The notes beneath the pieces were generated by a model. The model was not told where the DNA came from. It did no database searches and was given only the letters and a program-made list of their open reading frames with translations. The position numbers and the translations under genes were made by a program. This document shows positions 35,717 to 48,279 of a stretch of 64,000 nucleotides of DNA, piece by piece. Position 1 is the stretch's first letter; the number at the start of each line of letters is the position of its first letter. The DNA is from Polytrichum commune (lineage: Eukaryota; Streptophyta; Polytrichopsida; Polytrichales; Polytrichaceae). The DNA is taken from positions 5,518,501-5,582,500 of the forward strand of contig OX485808.1 in NCBI GenBank assembly GCA_950295325.1, read 5' to 3'.

Positions 35717-38700
35717 TAGCTTCTTTGACCCCATAATTAGCATCATCATATACATCAAAACTTTATTAATTGTGGGGTCCAACAGGATTGGTCAACCAAA
35801 AACTATAAGGGGACCGGTTTTTTACCAAAGTCATTTACATGGGAGGCAGAGCCACCCATGTACATTTATGGTTGAATAATCACAACTACCCTATGGAGCT
35901 ATCACTTATGACAACACTCAATTGATTACCATTTCAATAAGTATTTCATAAATTGCAACAAAAATTAGCATTTTTTGAATGTTTATTTTTCAAACGAGTA
36001 TAAAATATCTTGAAATGAAAGAACATGGCTTCTAAATATGTTGACGAAATATCACTATCAACATAAAACCAGTCAAGTCAAATCAAGTGAATATGGTTCA
36101 TCCTTGCAATTTGTATCTTGAATAAGAATATACAAAATGTTTTTTTAAGTGAATAAGAAGCTTGGAGATAGGAAGAGTTGAACAACCTAGAGCTTTGAAT
36201 GCCAACTTCCTAAAACCCTAAAACGAGGTGTCGAACCTATGCATGTCCTATAGAAAAAAATAGTCCAACAACCAAGTGCCAAAACTGAGTTTAGGGTACG
36301 GTAAATCTCACAAGAATAACTAAGGGTCTCCAATGCTACAATACGTAGTCCTATTAGTGTGGGCCACAATATTTATCTATTGCATGCTCTAGTTTTCGTA
36401 ACAAAAATTAATGTGGAACACATTATTTTCAACCCGTGCCATACTTATGTTTTATTGTTTGTATAGGCCACATTAGATGTTTCTATAGAAATGATGTATG
36501 TGTATCTTTTAAATTATGCTACTTTTGATAGAAAATGACTATTTCAATTGGTGCAAGGTGGTGGTCAAAAGCCTCCAGGAAGAATGAGGAGAAGAGTTGG
36601 GGTCAAGCACCTACGTTATTTCTCCCCCAACTAGATTATTCATGGTAAACATTGTGGGCATACTTATATTGTGACTCACCCTTCAATCCACTACAGTGTG
36701 GCCCACGATATTTTCCATCACACATGAAAATAACATGGAACCTTATACTCGTGGAATTGTATTTGCATTAGTTTATGCACATACCCAAAATTCACAAATT
36801 TATAGTTATGAATAACTAACAATTAATAGGGGATTTCTTTGGGGGGAAATGTTTATTTTCAATTCTGTTGAACTCTATTTTTGAGAAACTCTAAATCCAA
36901 TGTTCAAATACTACATATGAAGTTGCCAAAGTAGCGCCCAAGTAGGACGGGGTGTGAATTGCATCTCACTTTCTTGGAAGTCTTTCAATTGAACTCTCTT
37001 TTCCATCCACTAAAGACAATGCAACCTCCAACTTAGGGTTGGAATATGATGTGCATGCACATTAACATCTTGATGGGTTTTGGTGTTGGTATGATCACCA
37101 CAAATCCTTTGGCCAACAAGATAGACCCTTGTATGTATTGGTGACAAACTACCCGTTTGTATTGTTTTTGTTTTGTTTTATTTTATTTATTATTATTATT
37201 ATTTGGGGGGGGGGGGTAATGCTTCTCTTCTTATCTAACTTATCAATGTACACTCACCTACTTCTTATGATATTCGAAAGAATTATGAGACATTCACACA
37301 TGCTTTTGAGCGGAAACACCATTCCCATAATATCTCGCAAAATATCTCATGTGGCAAGTTGACCTTTCTTGATATTTGGAGGAGTTTGGAGGCTAGGGCG
37401 GATGAGGAAGAACCACATAAGAAAATGCGAAGACGATAGCATCAAAAGTGAGCTCTTGGATAAAGGGCAATAATATGGCATGATTCATTTTCATTGAAGC
37501 CACCGCAAGCCTAGAGAAAAGCGTTATCAATCATCCAAACATTCTCTTCTATCGTGATCCACAATGCACGCACACCACGTCGATTGACTTGTTCGAACAG
37601 TGTGCGTGAAGTGAATTTGATGGAAATTTGCCAGCTGGCAATCTTAAATCTTTAAAAAATAGGGATATTTCAGTGAGGAAAATGCGATTATTTTATATGT
37701 CATGTGTTATTTTTCTCCACTTTATTTGATCACCAACATATTCTATTGTTAGCTACGTTATGAGTGGTTGTGACCGAAGTGGTGCCATGAATCATTAAGA
37801 ATCTTACTTAGTATGATGGTGGGCACCACTTTGAATAATGTAACCACTTGAAATTTACATCCAATTCTTATCAATGTATGTTAATCTAGCGAAATCTTGT
37901 TTGGTGATGATCATAAATCTCCGAGAAAATATATCAAGTTTTTTATTTGGTCATTTTTATTCATTTACTGTAACATTAATTGATGGGGTGGTGCATGTTC
38001 AGTGGGCTTGAGAACAAGATAAACAATATGACTGCATCTCAAATTCTTTAGTTCTGACACGACGGAAATAATCATAAATCTCATAGTATGGAGTCCATGT
38101 TGGGACAAGTGTAGTGAATTGTGATTGAAGGGAATGTAATCAACGCTTACACTTGAATGGTTGCTATGGTGCTACACTGGTAGTGGAGGTAGGAACTACA
38201 AATAAATTAAAGGGTTTTCCTAGCTCTGCAAGTTAATGTTATGAATTTTTTCTGATTGAATTACATTTTTGAACAAGTTATAATTATAATATTTGTGGAT
38301 GAATGTGACATTCTATCCAAATAATGTTGTGGAAATTGGAATCTTACTATAGCAATGAGCAATGTGGTTTAATTGTCTTCTTCAATGTAAAAACATGTAT
38401 TGCTTAGAGCATGTCCACAAAGTCTCCTTAGTTAGCTGCAACGGATTGTTACCGGGCTCAAATTTTGAGGGACCCAAGCCCTTGCCTCAACTGCAACAAA
38501 TCCATTGTAGTGCCTGCAAACAAGGGCGGGCGTTAAGTTCCCCCCCCACGAACTTTTCGGGTGAGGAATATTCGGGCAAGGACAACCTCCTGTCATATTT
38601 TCTAGACCCGACCAAAAATTGTTGCACGCCCGCCCGACTTCGAAAAAACTATTGTACTTGCATTCTTGAAGGCTACTTGTCCACAAATCTCATATTGAGT

Positions 38701-39240
38701 GCACTTCATTTTTAAGGTCTCAAATCCAATATATATGTTCACTTCCATTGAGTAAATAAGCAATTGACTCGATTTCATTTTCAAAGTGAAACCGCCAATA
38801 AAGCATGTAATTAACTTGGAAATCAAAAATATTACAAAATCCTCATTAGCACTAAGTATATAATTTTTGTCACTTACAATTGAAAGGGATTTTGTCATTC
38901 TAAAATGAAACTAAAATTAATGATTTATTTGTATATATAATATATAATCTTATATACTATATAGTTAATACCTTCTACTATCGCAAAGTTTTCATACGCA
39001 TTTAAACTAGTTAAGTAAGTTTGAATGCAACTAAATCTAATAAATTCTAACTACTCCTAATTAATTCTAATTAATCTCAATTAAATCAGAAAATATGCTT
39101 ACCAAATTAATTAAGCCTAATTAATCATACATTATATTTGATGGAGTTAATTCCATTAAATCATGATTAATTCCAGTAAATACATTTTATAATTAATTAG
39201 GACATTGATATTTTATATATTGAAATTGACATTGGTTCCG
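35717..39240. other. No gene recognised; poly-G tract and a GC-rich inverted-repeat segment
   Basis: Mostly featureless AT-rich DNA. TTATT repeats and 12 G lie at about 37180-37216. A segment at about 38405-38690 starts TAGAGCATGTCCACAAAGTC, like the ends of plant hAT MITEs, and contains GGGCGGGCGT inverted by ACGCCCGCCC about 90 bp on; it may be a MITE but the ends were not confirmed. Confidence 0.4.
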
Positions 39241-39459
39241 AGGCCAAGAATTGGCCTTTCATTTTGGGTGCACCGAATTCAATGAGCTCTGGCTGTGTCA
39301 TACCATGCATTTTTTGATTAAAAATTTCATACCACCAAATCGGCCCGGCCTCTAGGTGTAAAGGGGTTGGGGCCGATTTTAGCCTTTTGGCCAATCACAA
39401 GTGAGAATTTTAAGCTTCTTACACAACGAATTGGCCCGGCCTCTAGATGTAAAGTGGCC
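39241..39459. mobile_element. Probable MITE adjoining the Copia 5' LTR
   Basis: GGCCCGGCCTCTAGGTGTAAAG (about 39343) and GGCCCGGCCTCTAGATGTAAAG (about 39433) repeat directly, the second followed by TGGCCCTAA, a Tourist-like end. It appears to have replaced the first bases of the Copia 5' LTR. Confidence 0.45.
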
Positions 39460-39738
39460 CTAAGTGTCCGTAGACCCAACCTCGTCATCGTGGTATACAT
39501 AAGATATTACGTTGTCAATGACGCCTCGTCATCATAGGATGGCAACTAGGTGTCAGTATGGTGCTCCATTATCGTAGAGGTGTAAGATATTAGATTCATG
39601 GCACCTCACCATCTTAGGAGGTGGAGATGATCAAAGACTTTGAATGAACACCGCAGTTGAGAGAGGATATAATAAAACTCTCGGTCTTGCTCTTTAGTGC
39701 TCATGATGTGCTTATCATTTTGTACCCATTTTATAACA
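39460..39738 (+). repeat. Copia 5' LTR remnant (truncated)
   Basis: Aligns with 48300-48600 from CTAAGTGTCC to the terminal TAACA; the first 20 or so bases present in the 3' LTR are missing. Confidence 0.85.
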
Positions 39739-40029
39739 CGTTATTAGCATGAAGCTCGAAACAACAGAGTTGTGATTTTGGAGTGGATTTTTGTTGAACA
39801 ATATTTTTGTTGGGTGTTGTGATATGAAGGAGAGGAAGGTGTAGTGAAATATTGTATAGAAGTACAAAGCGTGTATGATATTTCCATATAGGATTTGTAG
39901 CACTTTATTTGGAGTTAGAAATTGTTGTCTCCTTGAAGTCACTAGCGTTTCAGGGAGAAAAAATAATTGTTAAAGAGGATAATACAAAATATTAAATTTT
40001 GATTCGAAAGGCAAAATGACGCACCTAGA

Positions 40030-40540
40030 AAAATTAAGTTTTTCTTCTTCCCTTGCACTTGATGGAGATAATTACTTAATTTGGGCCTTTGATGCCAAAT
40101 TACATTTACATGCGCACAACCTTACGAAGAAATAAAAGAATCATTTCCTAAAAATTACTACAAATCATAATAATACTCAAGCATTAGTTTTCATGCAACA
40201 TCATCTCAACCCAACATTGCAGTTGTAATATATTACTATGACAACAACTCATCCTTTGTGGGTGTCACTTCAAAATCAATGCAATCACCAACTAACAATA
40301 TTGTTGCCAAATGTTCGTTAAGATTGGATACATCTTCAAATTTAAAATCATCCAATCATAAATGAGTACAATACTGACATGTTTAAAAAAACATCTCAAC
40401 TATTTTGTGTGGTGAGCCAATTAATGATATGCAGATAATAAGAAGACTCTATCCATGCTTCATTCTGCCAACATTATAATGGCTCAGCAATATTGAAACA
40501 TGTGATATATAAAATATTTATATCTCTTGTTAGTGTTATT
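40030..40540 (+). pseudogene. Copia Gag remnant
   Basis: Translation begins LSSSLALDGDNYLIWAFDAK followed by LHLHA, matching the 'L-x-L-G-x-NY-W-DA-x-L-x-A' start of plant Copia Gag. Further frames give fragments of the middle of Gag with many stops. Confidence 0.65.
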
Positions 40541-43149
40541 ACTTGTTGATAAGTAGATTAAGCTATTGTTGAAGAACCATGAAGAATGACATACTTGAAC
40601 ACTTCCCATGCAAAGTCATACAACACATGCGCCGACGCCGCAATTCATATTCCAAGGATCGAAGAAAAACCAAAATCAAAGAAAATGAGTCAAACACCAA
40701 CGCAAAAGGAAACTCAATGACCGTGTAAGTAATCCACTCTACAATCTTCACATAAGAGTCGTTTTTCGGAATCATCATCCACACGATTGTTTTTTTTTGA
40801 TATACGCGTACAAATATTAAGTGTAGGACCAAGGGTCATATTGCCGAGAATTGTAAAACTACCCCTCACTTTGAAAAACTTTACAAGGAACACAGTGAGT
40901 GACGTGACATACACGTCACACATGTGAATTACATAAAGATATCATACGATAAAATGATGAAAAATCTATTTGGAGACATATGTGAGGTAAAATAAGAATC
41001 CTTTGGATATTTCACCAAAAGGTGGGTTTCTACCTATTTTTGAAATTTTAGTGAATGAAATAAATCTAGACTGTCTTATATGTGTCTAAATTTCCACTTC
41101 AACCTTAGTTATCGTGCATTGAGCAACTTAGATCCTTGTAATACATTTAAGCTAATACAATACGAATCAGTTTAGCCTAAAACTTATGGTAATCATTCAT
41201 AAGCCTATAGAAATTTTATAAAGAATGTAAGGTAAATGAGGTTTAGAGCCGCTTCCTAGAAATGTCCACAAATTAATACTAGACTTTTAGAATGAATTGA
41301 AACTACTTAGACTAGAAAAAAAAATCAAACGTATTTATGCATATAAAATTAAAAAAGAATGAAAATTACACAAAAATGTGACAAGTTTTTAAAGCTAGAT
41401 GTTCCTAGATAGGTAATTTTCTAAGTCGTCTCAAGGAAACTTTTATAACTTTTAAAATAAAAATTGGATAATTGTAAAATGACTTGAATTGCAAAGAAGA
41501 CTCAAAGAACTATACTTGGATATAAAGTTTGTAGAAAATTGATAGTCCAAGAGCCCGTAGTGAGTCTTTGAAGTTAGCTGTGCCTAACAAACTGGGGATT
41601 TTTTTACTACTTACTTCTATCAATTCAAAGTTATCTATCATCCACGTGTCTTGTAGAAACTAATTCAAGATTAAGAATTCAAAAATACTAAAAAATATTT
41701 TAAACTAAAGCTGGACACACCAACAATTATTTAGAAAAAGAAAACTTGTTTTCTCATTTCGTACAATACTAAAACTATCACTCAAATGCTTCACATTAAC
41801 TAATCCTACATAGTTTTTTTTGTTCAATAGTATCAACCTACAATATAAAAACTAGAAATTAAGTTCTTTGTTCAAGTGAGAGTAGATTGATGACAAGACA
41901 AAGGTTAAATAAGGGAAACAAATGAAGGGGTTAACCTTCGGAGGTATGAATCCTGTGAAGGCCGAAGTCAAACGAGGTGAACAAGAAGTGTAAAATTAAA
42001 TGATCTTCAAGTGATTTTGGAGTTGAAGTTGAACCCCATTTTAAATGGTTATTTCAAGGGAGTGGGCATCTTCGTTGATTTGAACCTCAATTGACTCGGT
42101 CAGGTTTTTTTTACTTTTTATTTGTCTAGGATCCATTTCTTAAAGTCTTAATTTCCTCGGACTTTCATCTAATTAATTTTTATATATTCGTTGACTTATT
42201 AATGTCAATAAATATTTGTCAATAAAACCTTCTATTGTCGAGTGAATCTATACTAAATCAAGATTAAATTTCAACTATAAGTATCAAAATCAACTTGCCC
42301 CTTCTAGTTACGCCCAATCGTCCTAAGTGCCTTGACCTCGGAACTTCTCGAATTAACCTTTGGATTTTTAAAATATATATTGATCTAACATTTGTGTACG
42401 CCAATTAAGCCCTTCATCCTTAATATCTAAGTTAGCTTAGCCTTTCTAAATAATCTATAAATAAGTCGTTAAAGTTTGTTACCTAGGCCCTCTTCTCTCT
42501 AAGCTAATTTCTATCATTAAAACCTCATAATGAAGTATATTACTATCTTTATAATCTTAATAGTATTAATATAAAGTTAATTTGATAGAATAATGAAATA
42601 AATTCTTCACAACATGAGATCTCGTACCACCTCTGTTGACACAAAACCTAATATTTTAAATATTTTTTATCAGTAGATAGTACAACCACCAACATCATTC
42701 TTCACATTCATAAATATTTTCGTATCTAGGTTCAATAATAAGAAAGCATATTACCACCATTACTAATAGTTATTTGATATCATACCAAATTGGTAAAGTA
42801 TATCTTGTTATGTTTGGAGGTACATGCATACGTGTCTCTAAAGTTGTTTACTCACCAACATCTACAAGAAATTTATTGCATTTCCAAAACATTTGACGCA
42901 ACGGTTTTCACCTTCGTACAATTTAGGAAAAAAATTAAAAATTGTTGCAGATTTTTTTATCATGACGGATGCTCAATTGGAAATATTCTGACATATTTCT
43001 AAGGCTTATACATCGTTCCTTTAATTTGTTTGTGTGAGGGGGAGATTGCCGCATTTTGTGTGAACACATGACATGAGTGCATGAGACATTCATCAATTTC
43101 AATGATGAGGCGATTTGTTCCCAACACAAAAGTACACAAACTTTAACCA
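40541..43149. other. AT-rich interior of the Copia element, nothing identified
   Basis: The distance between Gag and integrase is about 1.7 kb longer than expected for Copia, so an insertion is likely, but no terminal repeats or target duplication were found and protease was not recognised. Confidence 0.4.
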
Positions 43150-44184
43150 ATCAAATTTGTTAAAATATATGAAACCTTGTAAATTTTGTAATTTGGGAAA
43201 ATTTGTTACTCAACCTCGTGAAAGGAAATTGCCACATGAACTCCCAGTTATGTTTTAAAAGGTTCAAGGGGATATTTGTAGTTTGATAGATCTACCATGC
43301 AAATTGTTTAGATTTTTTATTTTTTATTTTTTTATTTTTTTGATTGATGCATCTATAAAATGGTCACATATATCTCTTCTAGCTAGTAAAAATATAGTTT
43401 TTTTTCTAGATTGTTAGTACAAACTATACAACTTCGGGTTAGGTTCTCAAATAATCCGATACAGTGCATACACTTAGATGGTGTAGGATAATTTAAGTCT
43501 CTATTATTTAGGGCATAATGTGAATAAATTGGAATATAATTAGAACACTCATTAATATATGTCCATGAGAGAAATGGTGTAGCATAATATTTTATAAAAA
43601 TAATATTGTTAATTTCTAGACCATTACTTATGAAATCCAATCTTACTACTTCAACATAAGAGCTCCTCACTAGAATCCATTATACCTACAAAAACAGTGT
43701 ATGGACAAATACCCAACCTAAAACACCTAAGATTTTCTTTGTTATAAGGTGTTAATACCCATTTCTCTCCCACATAGAACTAAGATGGGTCCTCAATGGA
43801 GAAAAATGATATATATTGGGTGCGAATCACCCTAAATTATCACATATTTAGATCCTTCAATTGAAAATTATCACAAGAAAAATTTGTTGATTGTTTTTTC
43901 AATGGGGAAATTTTTTCATGTTTGGTAGGACAATCAAATCCATGTAGGGATTTTAACGAAAATGTTTTATCTACTTTAAACACGTTTCCAGATCTTTTTA
44001 TCCAAGAATACAAAAGAGAGGTTGAACACATTTTGCATTTGAATCAGTTAGCTGATAGACTATCCGATTCATTCAATAATGCATCAAATGTAACTAAGTC
44101 ACATATTTATGTTGCTAATGCTCTTGCTCGTCTAGAGAGACTCAATGTTCAAACCACACCTATGAAAAGAAGTCGTGGTAAAGA
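43150..44184 (+). pseudogene. Copia integrase remnant
   Basis: Blocks scattered over frames: QGDICSLIDLPC, LIDASIKWSHISLL (first Asp), NNPIQCIHLDGVG (second Asp), HERNGVA near the Glu region, SRPLLM, then FVDCFFNG and LNQLADRLSDSFNNASNVTK before the linker to RT. The frame at 43922-44197 is intact for its length and is cut by the hAT-like element at 44185. Not functional: many stops. Confidence 0.75.
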
Positions 44185-45087
44185 CAAGCCTCCTTAAATG
44201 TGGGATTCTAAAAACAGACCCCACTTTTACCACATTTAAGCCTCGCCAGACCCCACTTTTAAGAGAGTGAGACCAAAGCATTGTTCAAAGCATTTTTAAG
44301 AGAGCATTGTCCAAAGGTGCAAAACGATGCACTTGGGGTCAATTGCAGTTTCAGGTACACTTGCAGACCTTGTTGTGGACCTCTGCGTCACTATAGTGAT
44401 CATGCCGAAGAAAAAGTCAAGCCCCTGGCAGCCGGCCTACAAACAAAAACTCGGGTTGCACGTGACGAACCGCGATGTCAAGACATCCGCAGTTATCGAG
44501 GCGGTGTGCTCGTTTTGCAAATACTTTGGGCGGCAAGTCGACATGGCAAACCGGAAGCGCGCCGTGCGCGTCACAAACCAGACGTACGGGCCCGATTTCC
44601 GCTCTGATGTCATGACCAAGCACATGGAGTCACAACACCAAGAGAAATAGAGCGAGTACCAAACATTGTCGCCGTCTGAACAACTCAAGTTCTTCGACGG
44701 GATCGTGTCGCGCAACAACACGCTGCACCGGTACATTGAGATTGACGGCAATGAGCTGACGCTCAAGATTTCAAACGCCGTTGTCGATACGATCATTGGC
44801 GAGCTCTTGTTCCGGCCTGAAGACGAGATGGCCGCCCTCGAGCACGATGATGGCGAGGCTCTCGATCCGAATATCGCTGAACGTGTTGCTCGTCTAATCA
44901 AGCTGAAACGCAATTTGAGGCGCCAATTTGACTCTAAATTCTAAAATGGCCCACATGGACCACATTTTTAGTTGCTAAAAGTTGCTAAAAGTGCTAAAAG
45001 TGGGGTTTACCACTCTGGACCCCCAATCGACCCCACTTTTAGCTTAAGAGGGCTAAAAGTGGGGTTTACCACTCTTAAGGAGGCATG
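44185..45087 (+). mobile_element. hAT-like element 1 (903 bp), 8-bp target duplication
   Basis: Ends CAAGCCTCCTTAA and CATGCCTCCTTAA (inverse) form a 13-bp TIR with one mismatch. GGTAAAGA is duplicated at 44177-44184 and 45088-45095, inside the Copia linker whose frame resumes on the far side. Five copies of a GACCCCACTTTTA-type motif in both orientations lie just inside the ends, as expected of hAT subterminal transposase sites. The core is markedly GC-richer than the flanks and carries one ORF. Confidence 0.85.
44402..44944 (+). pseudogene. BED-like zinc-finger ORF in hAT-like element 1
   Basis: 180 sense codons from ATG 44402 to TAA 44944, interrupted once by TAG at codon 83 (44648-44650), between QEK and SEYQ, where related proteins as I recall them have Trp. 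The N-terminal half has a Lys-rich start, C36-x2-C39 (VCSFCKYFGR) and H74-x4-H79 (KHMESQH), a BED-type arrangement. The C-terminal half is acidic then basic (LIKLKRNLRRQF). No DDE/RW catalytic domain follows, so it could only bind DNA. GC content and codon use differ strongly from the surroundings, suggesting a different or younger origin. Confidence 0.7.
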
Positions 45088-45329
45088 GGTAAAGATCTTC
45101 AACCTCGCAAATTACGTACTTAAACAGAGGCACGTGAGGCATGCAAGGGTGTGCTTCCAAGTATTAAGCTGGATGACAATGAAAGAGAAACACCAATTGA
45201 TTCAATAGAAATTGCAATCAACTTTGTGAAGACATGAAAATTATGGGACTGTACAAAGGTAAACCTAAATGATGCATTTTATTTCTATGTATCACTATAC
45301 TTACACAATGATTGTGATTTGACTATTGT

Positions 45330-45752
45330 AGCCAAGGCTCATAGTCGATGTAATTGGCCCATGTGGGAAAATGCCATGAGATCTAAATTAGAGTCTTTGA
45401 TATCAAAGAAAGTATTTAGTCTAGTTGAGACTACGCCAAAAAATGCTAACTTAGTAGGTTGTAAATGGATGTTTATGAGGAAATGAAACAAGTTTGGAAA
45501 TGTTTCCTAGTACAAAGCACGACCAAATGCCGAAGGCTTCATCCAATGTCAAGGCATTGGTTATGAAGAGGCGTGTTCCCTTGTGATGGACTTAATTACG
45601 TTCAAGTGTCTCTTAAGTCTTGCAATCGACAAGAAGTTAGAAACAAGGTTGATGGATGTAGTTACCGCGTACTTGTATGACAGTTTAAATACTGACATAT
45701 ACATGAAAATCCATGTGGGGTTTGTGGAATTCTAAAACTCTCAAAGACAACT
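45330..45752 (+). pseudogene. Copia reverse transcriptase, N-terminal part
   Basis: Reads SLISKKVFSLVETTPKNANL, VGCKWMFMRK, YKARPNAEGF, GIGYEEACS and MDVVTAYLYDSLNTDIYMK, the standard Copia RT start with the first catalytic Asp in MDV. A stop follows VGFVEF and the hAT-like element 2 interrupts here. Confidence 0.85.
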
Positions 45753-47018
45753 CTCGGGGGGGTTACCGGCCGAAAAGTAGAAACCACATGAGAACAATGA
45801 TAGGGTGTTTTTTATTCATTGGAAGAAAAACTTCTATAAAGTTTGGATCTATTATAGCCTCCTTAAATTGCAAAACATGTGATTTTATATAATTTAATGT
45901 AAGAGGAAAACCCCCACTTTAGGTTTGAGGTAGAAAGAAATTAGGGTGACAAAAAATAAGGAGGATTAAAGAAATAAAAATAAAAAGAGTATATTCACAT
46001 ATAATACAAGAATGAAAGAAATATTGGATGAATATTAATGGATGGGTCAAACTATGGATGAAGACTTAGTATTGATTGGGGTTTAGGATTAGGGTTCAGC
46101 CTTTGCACCTCCACGCCTCGCATTCCTTTCTTTACTTAGTTTTACTTTCTCTTTCTCTTACTCTTAGCATTTCGCAAGTCATTATGGAGTTGCATGATAC
46201 TTATATGGGTTGCACCGTGTGATATTCTCAAGCTCTAGCAACAACTCTTCGACTCTTCGACTCTTCTATTAGCTTTCTCAACCCTCTCCTCAGCTTAAGG
46301 CGCCCGATCTTCGACTTCGTCCGCTGCGTTCATAAATACTTCTCAACCGTTGTGATAAAGGTTGCACTCCCTCCAAATAGATGCATTGTTGTGTTAGTCT
46401 TCCATCTTCGTTTATAGTTCTTTGGTTGTCCTAGGGATTGCACAAATTCTATATGGAGATTTATGTTTGTGATTTGCTGAAAATTTAGTGGAATACATTT
46501 TTTCTTTGTGTTTTTTAACACTTCAGCTTTGCGATTGAACTTCTGGCTCGGTTTTCTTGGCGTGTGTTGTCTTTGTGCCACATTCATTGATTGTGTTCTT
46601 GCTCATGTCATTGACCTCATTTCAATTGCATTGTTTGTGAATTTAACTTTTAGGTTAAAAATTCCTAAACCGACATTTAATTTAGATGCATGACATGCTC
46701 TAGTTATGATGTGTACACTCTTCTTTCCCCAATATATAGCAATGTGAATTTACACCATGCCATATTGGAGTTCTAAGTTTGCCTTCGTATGGAATGAGTA
46801 AATCAAAATTTTATAAGTAATTTACCATCATTTGAAATAATATGGGTTTTCTTTTATAATTACCTATAGGGTGCCAAATATTTCGTGAAGTAGATGTTTT
46901 CTACTTAAAGGGTTCTCTAAAATCCAAATGAGGAGGTAAATAGCCCCTATAAAAATACCCTTTGTATGCACGTGGTTACATAACACAAGGGGGAGTGACC
47001 CCCCCCCCCCCCCCCGAG
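45753..47018. mobile_element. hAT-like element 2 (1266 bp), 8-bp target duplication, G-rich ends
   Basis: The left end is CTCGGGGGGG; the right end is a run of 17 C then GAG, giving an inverted CTCGGGGGGG. AGACAACT is duplicated exactly at 45745-45752 and 47019-47026, and Copia RT resumes after it. An 8-bp duplication fits hAT. No transposase ORF was recognised; the plus-strand frame near 46508 has no motif. Probably non-autonomous. Confidence 0.8.
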
Positions 47019-47026
47019 AGACAACT

Positions 47027-48131
47027 ACAATGCCTTAAACTTGCAAAGGGCATTGTTTGGCCTTAAACATGCTAGTAGGATGTGGAACAAGCGTCTAAGA
47101 ATATTTTTTTAAAGGATTTAGGTTTTAAGAATGATGAGGTTTGTCCATGTATTTCTATTTAACGGACTCATACAAAACTAGTTATTGTGGTTGTATATGT
47201 TGATGACCTCAACATCATCAGCACGAGTGGTGCCATCTCCGAGATTGTTTTTCAACTCAAAGGTGAGTTTGAGATGAAAGGTCTTGGCAAAACCACCTTT
47301 TGTCTTGGCCTACAAGTTGAACACCTTGCAGGAAGTATTTTCTACATCAGAGTTTGTATACTCGAAAGTTACTCAAGCATTTCTCAATGGAGGTGGCTCA
47401 CCTACTAAGTTCACCGGTAGTGGTATAGACATTGGACCTAAAGAATGATGAGTTTAGACCATGTGATAAGTGGGGGGCATTTTTGGAACCTGAGACTCCA
47501 TATTTGGCAAATTGCATTAGGCCAGACATTGCATTTGTTGGCTAGATTAATGCCAAGCCAACCAAATGGCATTGGAATGGTGTTAAACACATCCTACGAT
47601 ACCTCAAGGGCACTGAAAATCTATAATGGCTTTATAAAATTGGAGAGGATAGCAACATCCAAGGATACATGGATGCAGTTTACGTTTCCGATCCATATAA
47701 AGGGAAATCACAAACATGGTATGTTTTCTTCATACAAGGAGCAACAATATCTTGGAAATCAACGAAGCATAGCCTTGCAGCAACATCCTCAAATTATTCA
47801 GAAATCATAGCCATGCACAAGGCTTCCCGCGAATGCGTTTGGTTGAGACCGGTGGATCTAATGTTCCTGAATCTCCAACAGTTATCTATGAAGATAATAT
47901 GGTATGCATTGCTCAAATAAAGGCGGGCCACATTAAAGGAGACTGAAGCAAACACATCATACCAAAGTTTTTCTTCACTCATGAATTATTGGGATCATAT
48001 ATAGATGTGATGCAAGTTAGGTCTTTAGATAACCTAGTAAACTTATTCACTAAGTCATTACCAACAACTAAGCATAGGCAAATTGTTCAAGGAATAAGGA
48101 TGCAGAGGTTCTCATCCCTACATGACATGTA
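47027..48131 (+). pseudogene. Copia reverse transcriptase C-terminal part and RNase H
   Basis: Continues with LQRALFGLKHASRMWNKRL, VVYVDDLNIIST (YVDDL 47196-47210), FEMKGLGKTTFCLGLQVEH, WNGVKHILRYLKGTENL, GYMDAVYVSDPYKGKSQTWY, ISWKSTKHSLAATSSNYSEI and ASRECVWLRPVDL, ending LFTKSLPTTKHRQIVQGIRM before the stop. The order is exactly that of Copia. Several frameshifts and stops are present. Confidence 0.9.
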
Positions 48132-48265
48132 AATAATCATGTCTAGACCCTCCCACTTTTTTTCCCCTTGACTTGTGAATTCTTACATCTATTGTGAGGA
48201 TTTCTATCACGGTACGATTTTTAACGAGGGAAGGCAACGTGATGTATAAACTATACTCGTTGTGT

Positions 48266-48279
48266 CTAGGGGGAGTATT
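48266..48279 (+). other. Polypurine tract of the Copia element
   Basis: CTAGGGGGAGTATTA directly before the 3' LTR, the usual plus-strand primer of plant Copia elements. Confidence 0.7.
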
